Shown in pieces: positions 45,501 through 55,627 of a stretch of DNA of 64,000 bases. Both the position numbers and the translations under genes were made by a program. Position 1 is the stretch's first letter. Each line of letters begins with the position of its first letter. Below the pieces are notes generated by a model. It ran no database searches, was not told the DNA's origin, and worked only from the letters and a program-made list of their open reading frames with translations. Source of the DNA: Tilletiaria anomala UBC 951 (Eukaryota > Basidiomycota > Exobasidiomycetes > Georgefischeriales > Tilletiariaceae); assembly GCF_000711695.1 (NCBI RefSeq), contig NW_013546997.1, positions 62,001 to 126,000 of the forward strand, given 5' to 3'.

Positions 45501-47864
45501 ACGTTGTGCTGAGAGAGAGACAAGAGCCGGGCTTAGCTGACCTCTGTGAATGACGCTGTTCCGGTGACAGTACTCGAGCGCGCTGGCGATCTGCCTGGCG
45601 AACTTGCGCGCCGCGCGCTCGCGCAGGCGGCCGTGCGAGATGATGTAGTCGAGCATCTGGCCGCCGTTGACGTACTCAAAAACCATGTAGTAGTGGTTCG
45701 GGTGAATGATCATCTCGCGCATGCCGCACACGTACGGATGGTGCAGCAGTAGCTGTAGGCTGCCTTCGCGGATCGTCCGAATCTCCTTTGACTGGTCCTT
45801 GGCATACGCTTTCTGCAGGTACGACGGGCTCGGCTGGATCGGCTTGTCGTTTGTACTCGTCCCGTGGTCTCCAGCGCTGCCACCACCGCCAACAGCAACA
45901 GCAGTAGCACTGATGCCACCCCCTTGCCCCACTGTGCTTGCACCGACACCAGACCCAGACGTAGAAGCCCCCGCTTGCTGTAGCTGCTGCTGCTGCTTCG
46001 CCTGTTGCTGCTGCTGCTTGAGCGCGGCCTTCTGCGCGGCATGGTGCGCGGCCGCGACGGAGGTGTGTCGCGGAATGATCTTGATGGCCACCTTTTCGCC
46101 GTTGCCCATCTTGACGCCGAGCTTAACCTTGCCCATGCTGCCAGCGCCAAGCGTCTTGCCGAGCACATAGTCGCCGAGCGTGCGGCGCGAGCGCCGCTCG
46201 CGGTCATCCTTTCCGCGCTCGCGGTCCGTCTTGCTGCTCGCAATCGAGCGGTTGTCGACGGGCGTAACAGAGCCGCAGATCGCCGCATTGCCCGCTCCCG
46301 CGGCAGAGATGGTACCGGTGCGCTCGACACTGATGCTGTGCCGCAGTTGCTGGCGCTGCGCGGCTTCATGCCGCGCCGAGCGGGTCTCCAGCACGCTAGC
46401 CGGGCGTACCATGTCGACGCTCGCGCCGCCCGGCCGCCGCGAGGGCGGCGGCGTCTGGAATGCACTGGCCGGAGAGGCGGCCGGGCTGGACATGCCATTC
46501 GCACCAACAAAGGGGGGCAGAGCCCCATGTTGCTGGTGCTGGTTAGTGGTTGCCAACGGCAAGGGTGCCACAGGTGGAGGGGGAATTGCAATCGCGGGAG
46601 CAGGTGCGGCGGCGCTGCCGTTGTATGCCTGTTTGCGCAAAGCGTAGCCACGCCGGATATCGTCGATGCTCGAGCGGTTGCTCTCAGCGAGCACGCGCGC
46701 GGGATCAGCGTCCGGCGGTGACATGGACATCTGGGATATCTCGAGGCGTGCCGACGCCGGCGGGCTCTGTAGCAGGAAGGAGCCGTTGCTGCCGCTCGAG
46801 AGCATCGAGGGTGGCACCGGCGGCGTGGGCCTCTCGATGGACGCCTTGCCGTTCGCTGCACCCGGTGTGCTTCCGACGGCGAGCGGCTGAGGGATGTGCT
46901 GTGGTGGGATGCAGATCGGATCGAGGGCTGCACTCGCAGAGATGGATGCCGCGTGGGATGGATGCTGCTGTTGTTGTTGCTGCTGCTGCTGGGAGTGGGG
47001 TTGGGAGTGGTGGTAGTGGTGGTGGTGGTGGTGGTGGTGGTGACCCGACACGCCATTGGTGAGTGGAAGACTGTCCTGCTCACGATCACTATGCAGCATG
47101 CTGCCTGCAGGTAAGCCAGGCAGCGGCTTGAGCAGGCCGACGGGTGACCCGGGCCCTGCTGCCGCCCCCGCTGTTGCTGCTAACGACAAGCCGCCGTTGC
47201 GATGCTTGCCGCCTATTATGCTGCTACCGCTACTGCTGCTACCAGCTCCGCTGCCGGCACCAGCGATGGCTACTCCACCAGTGCCAAAGACGTCCATGTC
47301 CGCGGGTAGGTACTGACTGAAGCGCGCCGAGTTCCTCGAGCTCCTCGCAGCTTCCCGCGCCGACGTCGTAGCCTCGCCCGCTGGTAACCCTGCGCCAGTG
47401 TGGCCTGCAGAGGTGGATGGGGTGAGGAAGCGCAAGGAGTGATCGCCCATGTCATCGTTCGCGCCGGCAGCATCAACGCTCGAGACGGATGATGTCGATA
47501 GCAGCAGCCCTGCGACTGCTGCTGTCGTTGATGAGCCGTTGGCCGAGCTCAGGGCTGAAGACGAGAGATCTGTAGCTCGGCGAAAGGAGGAGCCGCTCAT
47601 CTGTTCGTCCTCAGGCACGCTGGCGAGCTCGTGTGCAGCGGCTGCAGCCGCAGCTGCGACTATGGATGGGGCGAGCGCAGTGCCATCCGGCCCTGTCCGT
47701 GCTCCATAACCTGTTGCTGCTGCCGTAAGTGGGGATGATGCATTAGTTGCGGCCATGAGCTGCGCGGCGGCCAAGGTAGACGAAGGGCCATGGAAGTCGC
47801 CTTTGTCGAGAATCTCCATGGCGTCGGTCGAGCCAGGCATGGCACTGCCGGCGAAGGTGACCAT
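42545..47864 (-). CDS. KIN1: KIN1/MARK/PAR-1 family Ser/Thr kinase with KA1 domain
   Basis: Four exons (47864-45542, 45468-45166, 45061-42627, 42550-42545) give 1688 residues. Kin1 kinases control cell polarity, exocytosis and the unfolded-protein response at the cell cortex. The first 560 residues are low complexity with poly-His (near 280) and poly-Gln runs. The kinase starts at [19 protein letters not shown] with VAIKII; a Gln/Ser/Gly-rich insert (about 600-690) splits the N-lobe. [10 protein letters not shown] is formed across the first junction; DFGLSN, AAPELL and [19 protein letters not shown] follow. After a long polar linker the C-terminus is a KA1 domain ([37 protein letters not shown]). 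The last exon adds only Leu and the stop, giving the usual KA1 end. Kinase and KA1 calls are firm. Confidence 0.9.
45119..45142. repeat. GA-rich microsatellite in a KIN1 intron
   Basis: An imperfect run of (GA)n followed by GAAA units lies within the third KIN1 intron. On the transcript strand it is a CT-rich tract inside the intron. Confidence 0.7.
46963..47042. repeat. Coding triplet repeats (poly-Gln and poly-His) in KIN1
   Basis: On the coding (minus) strand, CAC/CAT repeats (47008-47042) give a poly-His run and CAG/CAA repeats (46963-46990) give a poly-Gln run shortly after. They lie in the disordered N-terminus of KIN1 and are likely to vary in length between strains. Confidence 0.85.
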
Positions 47865-49505
47865 GGTGGTGGGCTACAGGCAGGTATTGATGGGGCCTCG
47901 TACTTACCGACGAGTACCCTTTTCAGCCAGCTCCTGCCTTTCGCGGTGAGCGTGGGTCTGCTGCTGCCGACCTGTCTGCGCCTTGATGCCTTTCTCGAGG
48001 GTACCGAGGTGTCTGTCGGTGTGGAGGCAAATGTGGATATGTATGAATGAATGAATGTATGTATGTACGCGTATCTGGCTGAGCATCGCAAGGAAGCTTG
48101 CTAGCTGCCAGCCTGCCCACGCACTCGACTCTCCACCTACGCACGCTCCTCGTCTGAGGTGGCCTAATTCGCTTTCTCTCTGAATGTGTATTTTATGCTG
48201 CTGCTGGCCTGCTTCGAGAGAAGAGCCTGGCCTTGCGCCATAACCGGGATGAGAAAGCGGGTGTGAGTCGAGTGGTCTGTATGTGGTGATGTGGTGGGAT
48301 GGGCGAGAGCGTGCGCTGTGTGCGCTGTGTCCTTGCTGAGTGAGTAGCGCTGACTGTCATGTGTGACTGCGGCTGCGGGCTTCTCGCTCTGTCCCTCACA
48401 CATTAACACTGCACTGCACCCCACAACCACAACCACAGGCAAACATTCAGTTCTTCCAACGCGGCACGCCTTGCACACCTGGAGTGTTACAGGAAAGCTC
48501 GCAACCAGACCAGTGTCACCAAATGGAAGTGCATTCTTTTTCAATTAACTATTCACAGCATGCGTATGTCCTGCAAGGTTGTGATGAAACAAGGGTAGTT
48601 CGAGTCGAGGGTGGGTGGGATACACACCCTTCGGGCCGCGCGCACTGTACAGCAATGGGGCAGACGGGGCAAGTCGCGTACGCCCATCCTCCGAGTCTCC
48701 GGGTCGGCACCGCTGTGGATCTGTAGCCTGCAGCCTACAGGCGAGATTGGAGTGTATCACCAGCCAATGGTGAACCCAACGCGCTAGAAGAAAGGAGTCT
48801 GTGTCATTAGCCCTTTTTGCTCTAGTTATATGGTACATGGTTTGAAGTCGTGCAGGTAGCACCTTGTGTGGATAAGACAGACCCCCATGGGAACTGAAAA
48901 GTGGATTCAGCGTTCCCCAAGTCGTATGCATTTATTAGATCCCAGCAGTCGCCTCTTCGTTGCATTCACATCGCTCCCCTGGTGATGGCTCCGGCTGCTT
49001 GCTGATAAAGTGGTGGGCTCATACTGTCTGTATGGCGACGGGTGGTGGTTTCTTATCAAATAGAAAGAAGAACGCGCAACCCTACTTTTACCAACAACCC
49101 TACTGGGATCCACAGGACCCAACTGTGCTCGCGCTGTAGCCATACAAAAGGCTCAGAAAATGAGGAGTCCGTGAGTCTTCTGCTCCGCTCGAGTGTAGCG
49201 TTCTGTGCGATGACGCACATGCTCCTCTCTGCTTTGCACACGGTCGGATCGATTGCCCATATATTGTGGGGACGCGTTGCAAATGGGAAAGGTGTGGGCA
49301 GTCCACACTCTTCAGATGGAGACGACCCGCATGGATGCACTCATGCCTGCAACGTGTATCCGTCGCATCTCGTCCTCCCATCAACCATCCGCATCGTCGT
49401 CACCGTTAAAGCTCACCTGGTCACGCCGCCCACCTGATCATCCCGTGCCCCGGTAACCGACGGCTATTTACTTCGGACCCAAGGAGGGCACATCGCAGGT
49501 CGAAG
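47865..49505. promoter_or_regulatory. Divergent region between KIN1 and the monooxygenase
   Basis: About 1.6 kb. The KIN1 side is CT- and CA-rich on the transcript strand, with a tetranucleotide repeat at 48041-48067, which fits a long 5' leader. GTAAGT-like donors near 47900 could mark a leader intron. No coding gene is supported. Confidence 0.4.
48041..48067. repeat. Short tetranucleotide repeat (GAAT/GTAT)
   Basis: GAATGAATGAATGTATGTATG-type units lie in the likely KIN1 leader or promoter. Confidence 0.7.
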
Positions 49506-51670
49506 ATGGACCTCTCCTCGCTCGATGTGAGCCGCCCTAACGTCGGCAGACTTCCTGTGCGCTGAACCCCACCCTTGCGCTGGTTGCCTTTTTTTTCTTG
49601 CTCACCCCCTCGTTTCCCAACCAGCCCTTGGGGATCGTCTCGAGGATCTACCTCCTTATCCAGGCCATCCTTTCCTGGCTCTTTGCACCTCTGCCTCCCT
49701 GTGAGTTGCACTGAACTCGGAGCCACCGTGAAGACTACCTGCCTTTCGCATATATGCCACAGTCTGACTCTTCGCTCAACCGCCGATGAGGTGACCGCAG
49801 CCCAACATGCCGACCAAAAGCCGCTGGGACACGTCGCCGTCGTCGGCACGGGCATCACCGGCATCTCCACGGCTTCCCATCTGCTCGGCCACGGGTTCGA
49901 GGTGACCATCTTCACTGAGGACGCCGACGAGTCGCACATAGGTGGCATCTGGTCCCGCGTCAACTCGACATCGGGTCTGCAGATCTCGAGCATCATGTAC
50001 CGCTTCCACCCAAGCGTCAAGTACTCGACCGGCTACCCAAAGCGCGACGAGATCCTCGCCAATGTGCGCGCTATCTGGGACAAGTACGACCTCCAGCGCC
50101 GCACGCGCTTTGGCACCACAGTGAAGCAGGTGACGCGCCACGAGCCGAGCTCGACAGACCCCAAGGACGGCGGGCACGCGCGCTGGATCGTCAACGGAGA
50201 TGAATCGGTTGTCTTTGACGGGATCGTCGCTGCGACGGGCACATGCGGCACACCCAAGAAGATGGACATGGAAGGGCAGGAGAACTTCCAGGGCCAGATC
50301 GTCCACTCGTCGCAGTTGGACGACGTCGAGCTGCACGACAAGAAGGTCATCATCATCGGCGGTGGCGCAAGTGGCGTCGAGGCTCTCGAGCTCGCCATCG
50401 AGAAGAACGCTAAGACGGCTACTATCCTCGCGCGCAGCGACAAATGGATCATCCCGCGTACGATGCTCGTCGACCTCGTGTTGAGCTTGCAGCCGCTGGG
50501 GCGCGAGACGTTCCTGAGCATCATCCCCGAGTTCCTTCTGCGCAGGCTGCACTACCGCGACCTGGCGGAGAAGATGTCACCGACGCAGGGCTTCTACACC
50601 GGCACGCCGATTGTCAACTCGTCCTGCTTCGAGCACATCCGCCGCGGCAGGGCCGACTACATCCGCGGCGACGTCCAGCGCGCGACACAGCGCGGAGTCT
50701 CGTTCAACTTGCGCCCGCGTGGTTCCCGGCCGGGCGACAAAGGCACGCACATCGACATGGACGCTGACGTCATCGTCATTGCGACCGGCTTCAACAAGCC
50801 CACGCTCGACTTTCTCCCCGCCGACCTATTCCCGGAGGACTACGTGCGCCCGAACATGTACCTCCAAAACTTCCCCGTCAATGACTGCTCTGTCCTGTGC
50901 ACTAACGCCACGTTCAAGGACGCCGTAGGTACCGTCGGCAACTGGCACATTGGCATATACGCGCGCATCTTCATGGTCTTCCTCATGGACCCCAACTGCC
51001 GGCCCAAGCCGAAAGACATGCGGCTGTGGGTTGACCTGGTTCGCTTCATCAAGGAGAACGCGCCTGGAGGCGGGTTGGAGTGAGTCAATTTCCAGTGTCT
51101 CCCCCTCCCCACAGTTGCACAGTCGGTGCCGGCACGCTGACGTCGACGCTGCCTCCTCGCCCTCTTCCTCTCCCTCTGTTTTCAACAGATTCTTTACCTA
51201 CGCAGAGCTGGTAATTTGCCTACATTCCCAAGGCTGTGATGGCCGAGTGCATGCGCTGACCGATGGCACCCCTTCCTTTCTCGTTCACCCCCTCTGACAG
51301 GTGCTATGGATGGTCACATTCCTCTTCTTTCGTCTTTCCCGTGTGCGCTACGCCTTCTTCGTCATCCTCGGTCTCGGCTTCTGGTCGCGCAACAAGCGTG
51401 CTGCGCAGCAACCAAAATTTCACCTTTCCATCTCCAAGCGTGAGTCATAGCGCATCGCGCCGGCTCGCCCAAGTCGGCGCCGAGACTCTCGCAGCGCCTC
51501 TGTCCGTTCGCTTCTGCAGGAGAATGGGCTTCTGACGTGCTCCACGATCCATGCATGTCCGCGCAGTCATTCCGCACTTTCCCCGAAAAATCAACGTGCT
51601 CAAGGCGCTCGGCGGACCGGCGCGCAGCAACGCGCATGCCCCCAAGACCAACGGCGTCAAGGCTGACTGA
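49506..51670 (+). CDS. Flavin-containing monooxygenase (FMO/Baeyer-Villiger type)
   Basis: Six exons (49506-49526, 49625-49700, 49801-51079, 51189-51210, 51301-51439, 51567-51670) give 546 residues. These enzymes use FAD, NADPH and O2 to oxygenate small substrates. The FAD motif is VAVVGTGITGIS, the NADPH motif is IIIGGGASGVE, and between them lies FQGQIVHSSQ, close to the FMO/BVMO fingerprint (FxGxxxHxxx). ATGFNKP is the usual late motif. A hydrophobic N-terminal segment (IYLLIQAILSWLFA) and a C-terminal one (VLWMVTFLFFRL) suggest membrane attachment. The third acceptor, ending at 49800, was chosen because the nearer AG gives a stop and a CTGAC branch lies between. The same reasoning places the last acceptor at 51566. 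Substrate unknown. Confidence 0.85.
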
Positions 51671-52051
51671 GGGCCCCCTTTGCCTATGTAGATATCATCA
51701 TAGCCCTGCTCGGACCCTCCAGCGCCAGCAGCAGCTGCGTTCGTGTATTGCTTCGTTTTGTGCGTTTTCCTCTTTGCAATTAGGGCCTGTCTACCGCCTT
51801 TCAAGGCAGGGTGCATACATACGACTTCTCTTCGAACTGCAAGGCCTTCAGGGTATCGAAGCATTCGGCTCACATTTTTGGCGGCTTGCCGGCTGCACAT
51901 TCGTTGCGTTCCTCCGCTGCTCTAGCGATGTACATTTAAGAGTATTGGTTCGATCGGATTCGTAGAGGAACAGGTTCCTATTGGGCTTGTGTGCGCTGTG
52001 CGCCGCGCCTCTGCATTGCAGTATACATACCTGGCTGGGCACCACGCTCGC
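51671..52051. other. Convergent spacer
   Basis: About 380 bases between two stops. Nothing beyond the expected 3' ends is seen. Confidence 0.5.
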
Positions 52052-52708
52052 TCAGTGTGACTTTGACTTTCTGGCCGCCGCACCCCTCGCGCCGCCCTGC
52101 GTGACCTTGCCGGCGATGGTGAGGTTGGCAACGATCTCGCGGCCGAGAAGGTAGGCGATGGTGGTGGGAACGAAGATCCAAGGAGTGTTCGGAATGAACC
52201 AGAGGAAGATGTATGTCTTCCAGTCGTTGTGCCCCGTCTTGCACCACCCTGATGGGCCGCAGAACCAGTCCTGTCATCCAGAAACACGGAGAATATCAGC
52301 GCGGGGAGAAGTCTGAAATGCGGAGAGACGCTGACGGCTTACATTGAACAGATAGAGGACTGTCTTGGAAGCGGTCATGATGACGGCGGTAAACCCGATG
52401 ACGGGTGCAATGCATAGTGCCTCGAGGGATTTGTCGACGTACGCGAGGTAGAGGTACAAGAAGTTAAGGATGGTCTCCGCAATGTTCATCACGCTTTGCG
52501 CTTTCGGGAAACCGTCCATTGCGTTCCAGGCCGTTGGGCCATAGATGTCTAGCAATGGCAGACGAGATGAAAGGAAAACGTTTAGTCAATGAGAGCAAGG
52601 ATCTAAACCGAAAAGCCCGCATAGCGTGGAGATATTGGAAGCCTCACAGTCGATCGTTCCATACAGCTCGTAGGGTGCCCAGATCCAGTGCAGGTCTCCA
52701 CCCTTCAT
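52052..52708 (-). CDS. Small multi-pass membrane protein, EXPERA-like fungal family
   Basis: Three exons (52708-52648, 52548-52343, 52270-52052) give 161 residues. The start (LHWIWAPYELYGTIDYIYG) and the following helices (SVMNIAETILNFLYLYLAYV, VIGFTAVIMTASKTVLYLFN) are hydrophobic. The last helical part contains GHNDWKTYIFLWFIPNTPWI, then a Lys/Arg-rich tail ending KSKSH that could act as an ER-retention signal. I recall similar fungal proteins of unknown function with the GHND..FLW..PN pattern. They resemble the emopamil-binding/EXPERA group in size and helix layout, but no catalytic residues can be assigned. The start is the first ATG of the in-frame exon; an upstream exon is possible. Confidence 0.7.
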
Positions 52709-53852
52709 CGAGCGCGGGCGCTGTTATTGCGGATAGTTTAATAAAGTGATTTGATGGAGTCGTGCAGATGAAACAGAACGAGAAAAGATAATTATAGGAA
52801 GAGAGCAGCGTCAGCACATGTATTTTTAGGTATCCACCCTAAGAGTATGCAACGAGGCGCATCGTACCAGGAGAATGTACCCAGTGTCCCAGCATACGAT
52901 GAGGGAGGAAATGAGGAACCATACCCCAATGAACTGAACACGCAGAGAAATGAGAGGAGGTCGCGGCCAAGTCGGAGACAAGGCATCAGCATAGGGTCAA
53001 AGCTTCTCCAACAACTTGCTTCCGAAGAGGCACGCACCGTGGATGGCTTGTGGATCGACATCATGGACAGAGATGCTGGGAGTGAAGTGGATGTGTCGAC
53101 AAGCGGGTGTATGTACCGTGACCAGTGATTCTTTTGCAATAGGACAGCAAAAGATGGGGCCCACGGTAGCGATGCGATGAGCCTGCAAAACGGACGGTGA
53201 AGATGTAAGATGTGAACGCGATGGCTGGCTGGCGATGATGTCGTATCTCCTTCGCTTTTGGGTGTGGCGCTGTGCTGCGTGGCAGATGTACATTCCAAGC
53301 CCTACACCAGTCATCTGCGCAGGCTGCTGATCGGCAGCCTGGAAGTGGGCCCATCAGCGGTCAGCCGGAAGTAACCACAGCCCGAGTGACTGGCCAATCA
53401 AAATCTGACCGACAGCGCAGCGCCGACACAGTTTTAGTCTGCACCCCGCGGAGAACGCGGAGGGGCCACAGCGAGAGCCAAAATACATTCAATTGCCGGC
53501 CAGTAAATGCGTACAGAAGTGGGCTCAAGTAGGGTTTACACTGGAGCCATCTATCGCAGGAAGCAGGATACGCGAGACGCGGCTGCCTGCAACCCTGTTA
53601 GTTATACGTCATCTTCCATTTTCCGCTGGGGAGAAGTGTAACGGAAAGGCTCACCGTGCGTGGTAGGCCCAGCTTGGTATGAGCATGTTGGAGCCGTGAC
53701 TGGTATCAAGTACAACAGTGCCTGATTCAATGATGCTCACCTAGACTGCGAGCTGAGGGCCCAGTCGTTTGAGCAGCTGCTAACCGAAGCTTTTGTGCTG
53801 CCCTCCCTTGAAACACACGAGGAGTTTACCGTAAAGAGCACACTGCACAACC
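52709..53852. promoter_or_regulatory. Divergent intergenic region
   Basis: About 1.1 kb between head-to-head genes. Several frames of 80-170 codons overlap on both strands around 52790-53350; none has a domain or a consistent splice model. Confidence 0.35.
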
Positions 53853-55444
53853 ATGTCGCGGGAACTCCAAGTGAAACATGCGCTCCGCAGAATCATCGCG
53901 GACGCAAAGCAGACCGACCCCGAGCTCTCGTGAGTCAATCTTTGCATTGGCGGGGTTGGGGGATACCCCTGGCCGCGTGCCTTTAGAGTATCTGCATGGA
54001 TTTAGAGGGGAGAGAGGCTGACGAAGTAATCCCCTGCATGCATCGGGATCTCCTACATGTGCTAAATCGCTACCAACGAAGTACAGCCAGTTCAGCATGC
54101 GCAATGTCAAAGAGCATCTAGTCCATCGTCTCAATATATCCCAAGACGCTTTGAAAGAAGGGGGCATGAAGGCAATGATTAAAGACTATGTCAACAGGCT
54201 GGTGTCTGAAGTGAGCTACTGACACTAATGCGGACCTGCTTGCCTGAAAGTACTGACAGGTTCTTTGAAAATTTCTACTTTCCAGGAAGAACCGCTGGAG
54301 AGCGCGCCATCAGAATCTTCTTCACCTGCTAAATCTCATAGCTGCGCTATGAATCCGAAGGCGAACCAAAATGATTCAGCGAAATCAGACGCGGAATCCC
54401 CTGCATCGCCCGCCAAATCCACTCCGTGGGGCAAGAGACCGCAACCCTCTGATGCTGCGATGTCATCCCCTTCAACCCCTCAAAGCAGCCGCAATGGCAT
54501 CAGCAGAGCGACCAGTGCACGCTCAGCAACTTCCGAGAAAGCCGCGAGCACACCAGGTAGCACGAGCAGTAAGCGCGAATTCATCACGGCTGAAGAAGCC
54601 GAAGCGGAAGGGTACTCGTCACTCTGCGACGACGAGGCGAGCAGTGACAATGGCGCGCAGAGCGGAAGGGCCAGCAAGTCAACCTTGAAGAAGCGGCGCA
54701 TCTCCGATGATGATGGTGGCGATGGTGATCAGCCAAGTGTAAAGCCGGCCAGCAATGGCCATGGCAAGGTACCCGCAAAAGAGAAGGCCACGGGGGGTCG
54801 TAAGCATGTTGGCAAGAAGAAGGTAGCGGAGTCTCCGCTCGAGGCTGAGCTGAAGAGGCTCAAGTCGCTCGTCGTTGCGTGCGGCGTGCGCAAGCAGTGG
54901 GGCAAATTTTTTGAAGCGGAGATGTGTGCGGGGGATGATGAGTTGGCCTGGAGGCGGCAGAAAGCCTTGTTGCACAAGCTGCTGGGCGAGCTGGGGATGG
55001 TGAGTGTCAGCGCGTAGCTTGGAACTGCCGCGTGCCACTAATGCCAATTTATCATCGTCGGACAAACGAATTGATGTCTTCCAGAGTGGCCGGCTATCAC
55101 TGAAGAAAGCACAGCAGATCAAAGAAGAGCGCGAATTCAAAATGGAGCTCAAGGACATCGGCGTACTCGGCAGTCCTTCGCGCACACGCAGCAGCAAGGC
55201 CGTCCAGGGGCGCGGACGCGGGCGCGAGCGCGGAAGTGCACTGGCAGGAAGCGAGTCGGAAGATAGAGGAAGTGACGACCATGCAGGGGGCAGCGGCGAC
55301 AATGACCATATTCGCAAACGCCAACGACCCGGCGATGGCGATACCGAAAGAGACAGCGACGTTAAAGTTATCGTCAAGAGCAACCGCTTCAAAAATTCTT
55401 TGGCCAGTTTTGCCGCCGAGCTCAACTCTTCCGACACCGACTAA
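53853..55444 (+). CDS. HIRIP3-type histone chaperone (CHZ domain)
   Basis: Four exons (53853-53929, 54087-54210, 54286-54999, 55085-55444) give 424 residues. The first 65 residues form a small helical domain (LQVKHALRRIIADAKQTD, MRNVKEHLVHRLNIS) resembling the DEK C-terminal fold. A Ser/Lys-rich acidic middle follows. The conserved block ELKRLKSLVVACGVRKQWGK, then LLHKLLGELGM and SLKKAQQIKEERE, matches the C-terminus of human HIRIP3, whose CHZ motif binds H2A-H2B or H2A.Z-H2B dimers. An RG-rich patch (GRGRGRERG) and an acidic tail ending SSDTD complete it. It is probably nuclear and acts in histone deposition; this is inferred from the human protein. It converges on the NUP50-like gene with 183 bases between stops. 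Confidence 0.8.
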
Positions 55445-55627
55445 GGTCATCTATATCCCTGCCAAGCCTTGGAAGCACGCTGGGCACCTGCATTGCACGC
55501 ATCCTCACATTTAATGTCATCGCTGACATCGCAACACATTATGTGAGAGCAAAGTAGCAAACTGCATTACATTGCATTTCTCTTCTGTGATGAGCACAGC
55601 CCTCCGTCTCGCCTCTGGCTTTCCACC

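Noticed and set aside
45710-47089. 459-codon frame overlapping KIN1 on the same strand
   Set aside because: It is an alternate-frame shadow of the low-complexity KIN1 N-terminus, rich in Arg/Ser/Thr from repeat codons; the KIN1 frame carries the kinase motifs.
49701-49800. Acceptor near 49762 in the monooxygenase gene
   Set aside because: Using it gives an immediate in-frame stop; the acceptor ending at 49800 keeps the phase and has a CTGAC branch site.
52792-53354. Leftward frames upstream of the small membrane protein
   Set aside because: Several overlapping frames of 97-168 codons, none with a domain or clean joins; probably noncoding.
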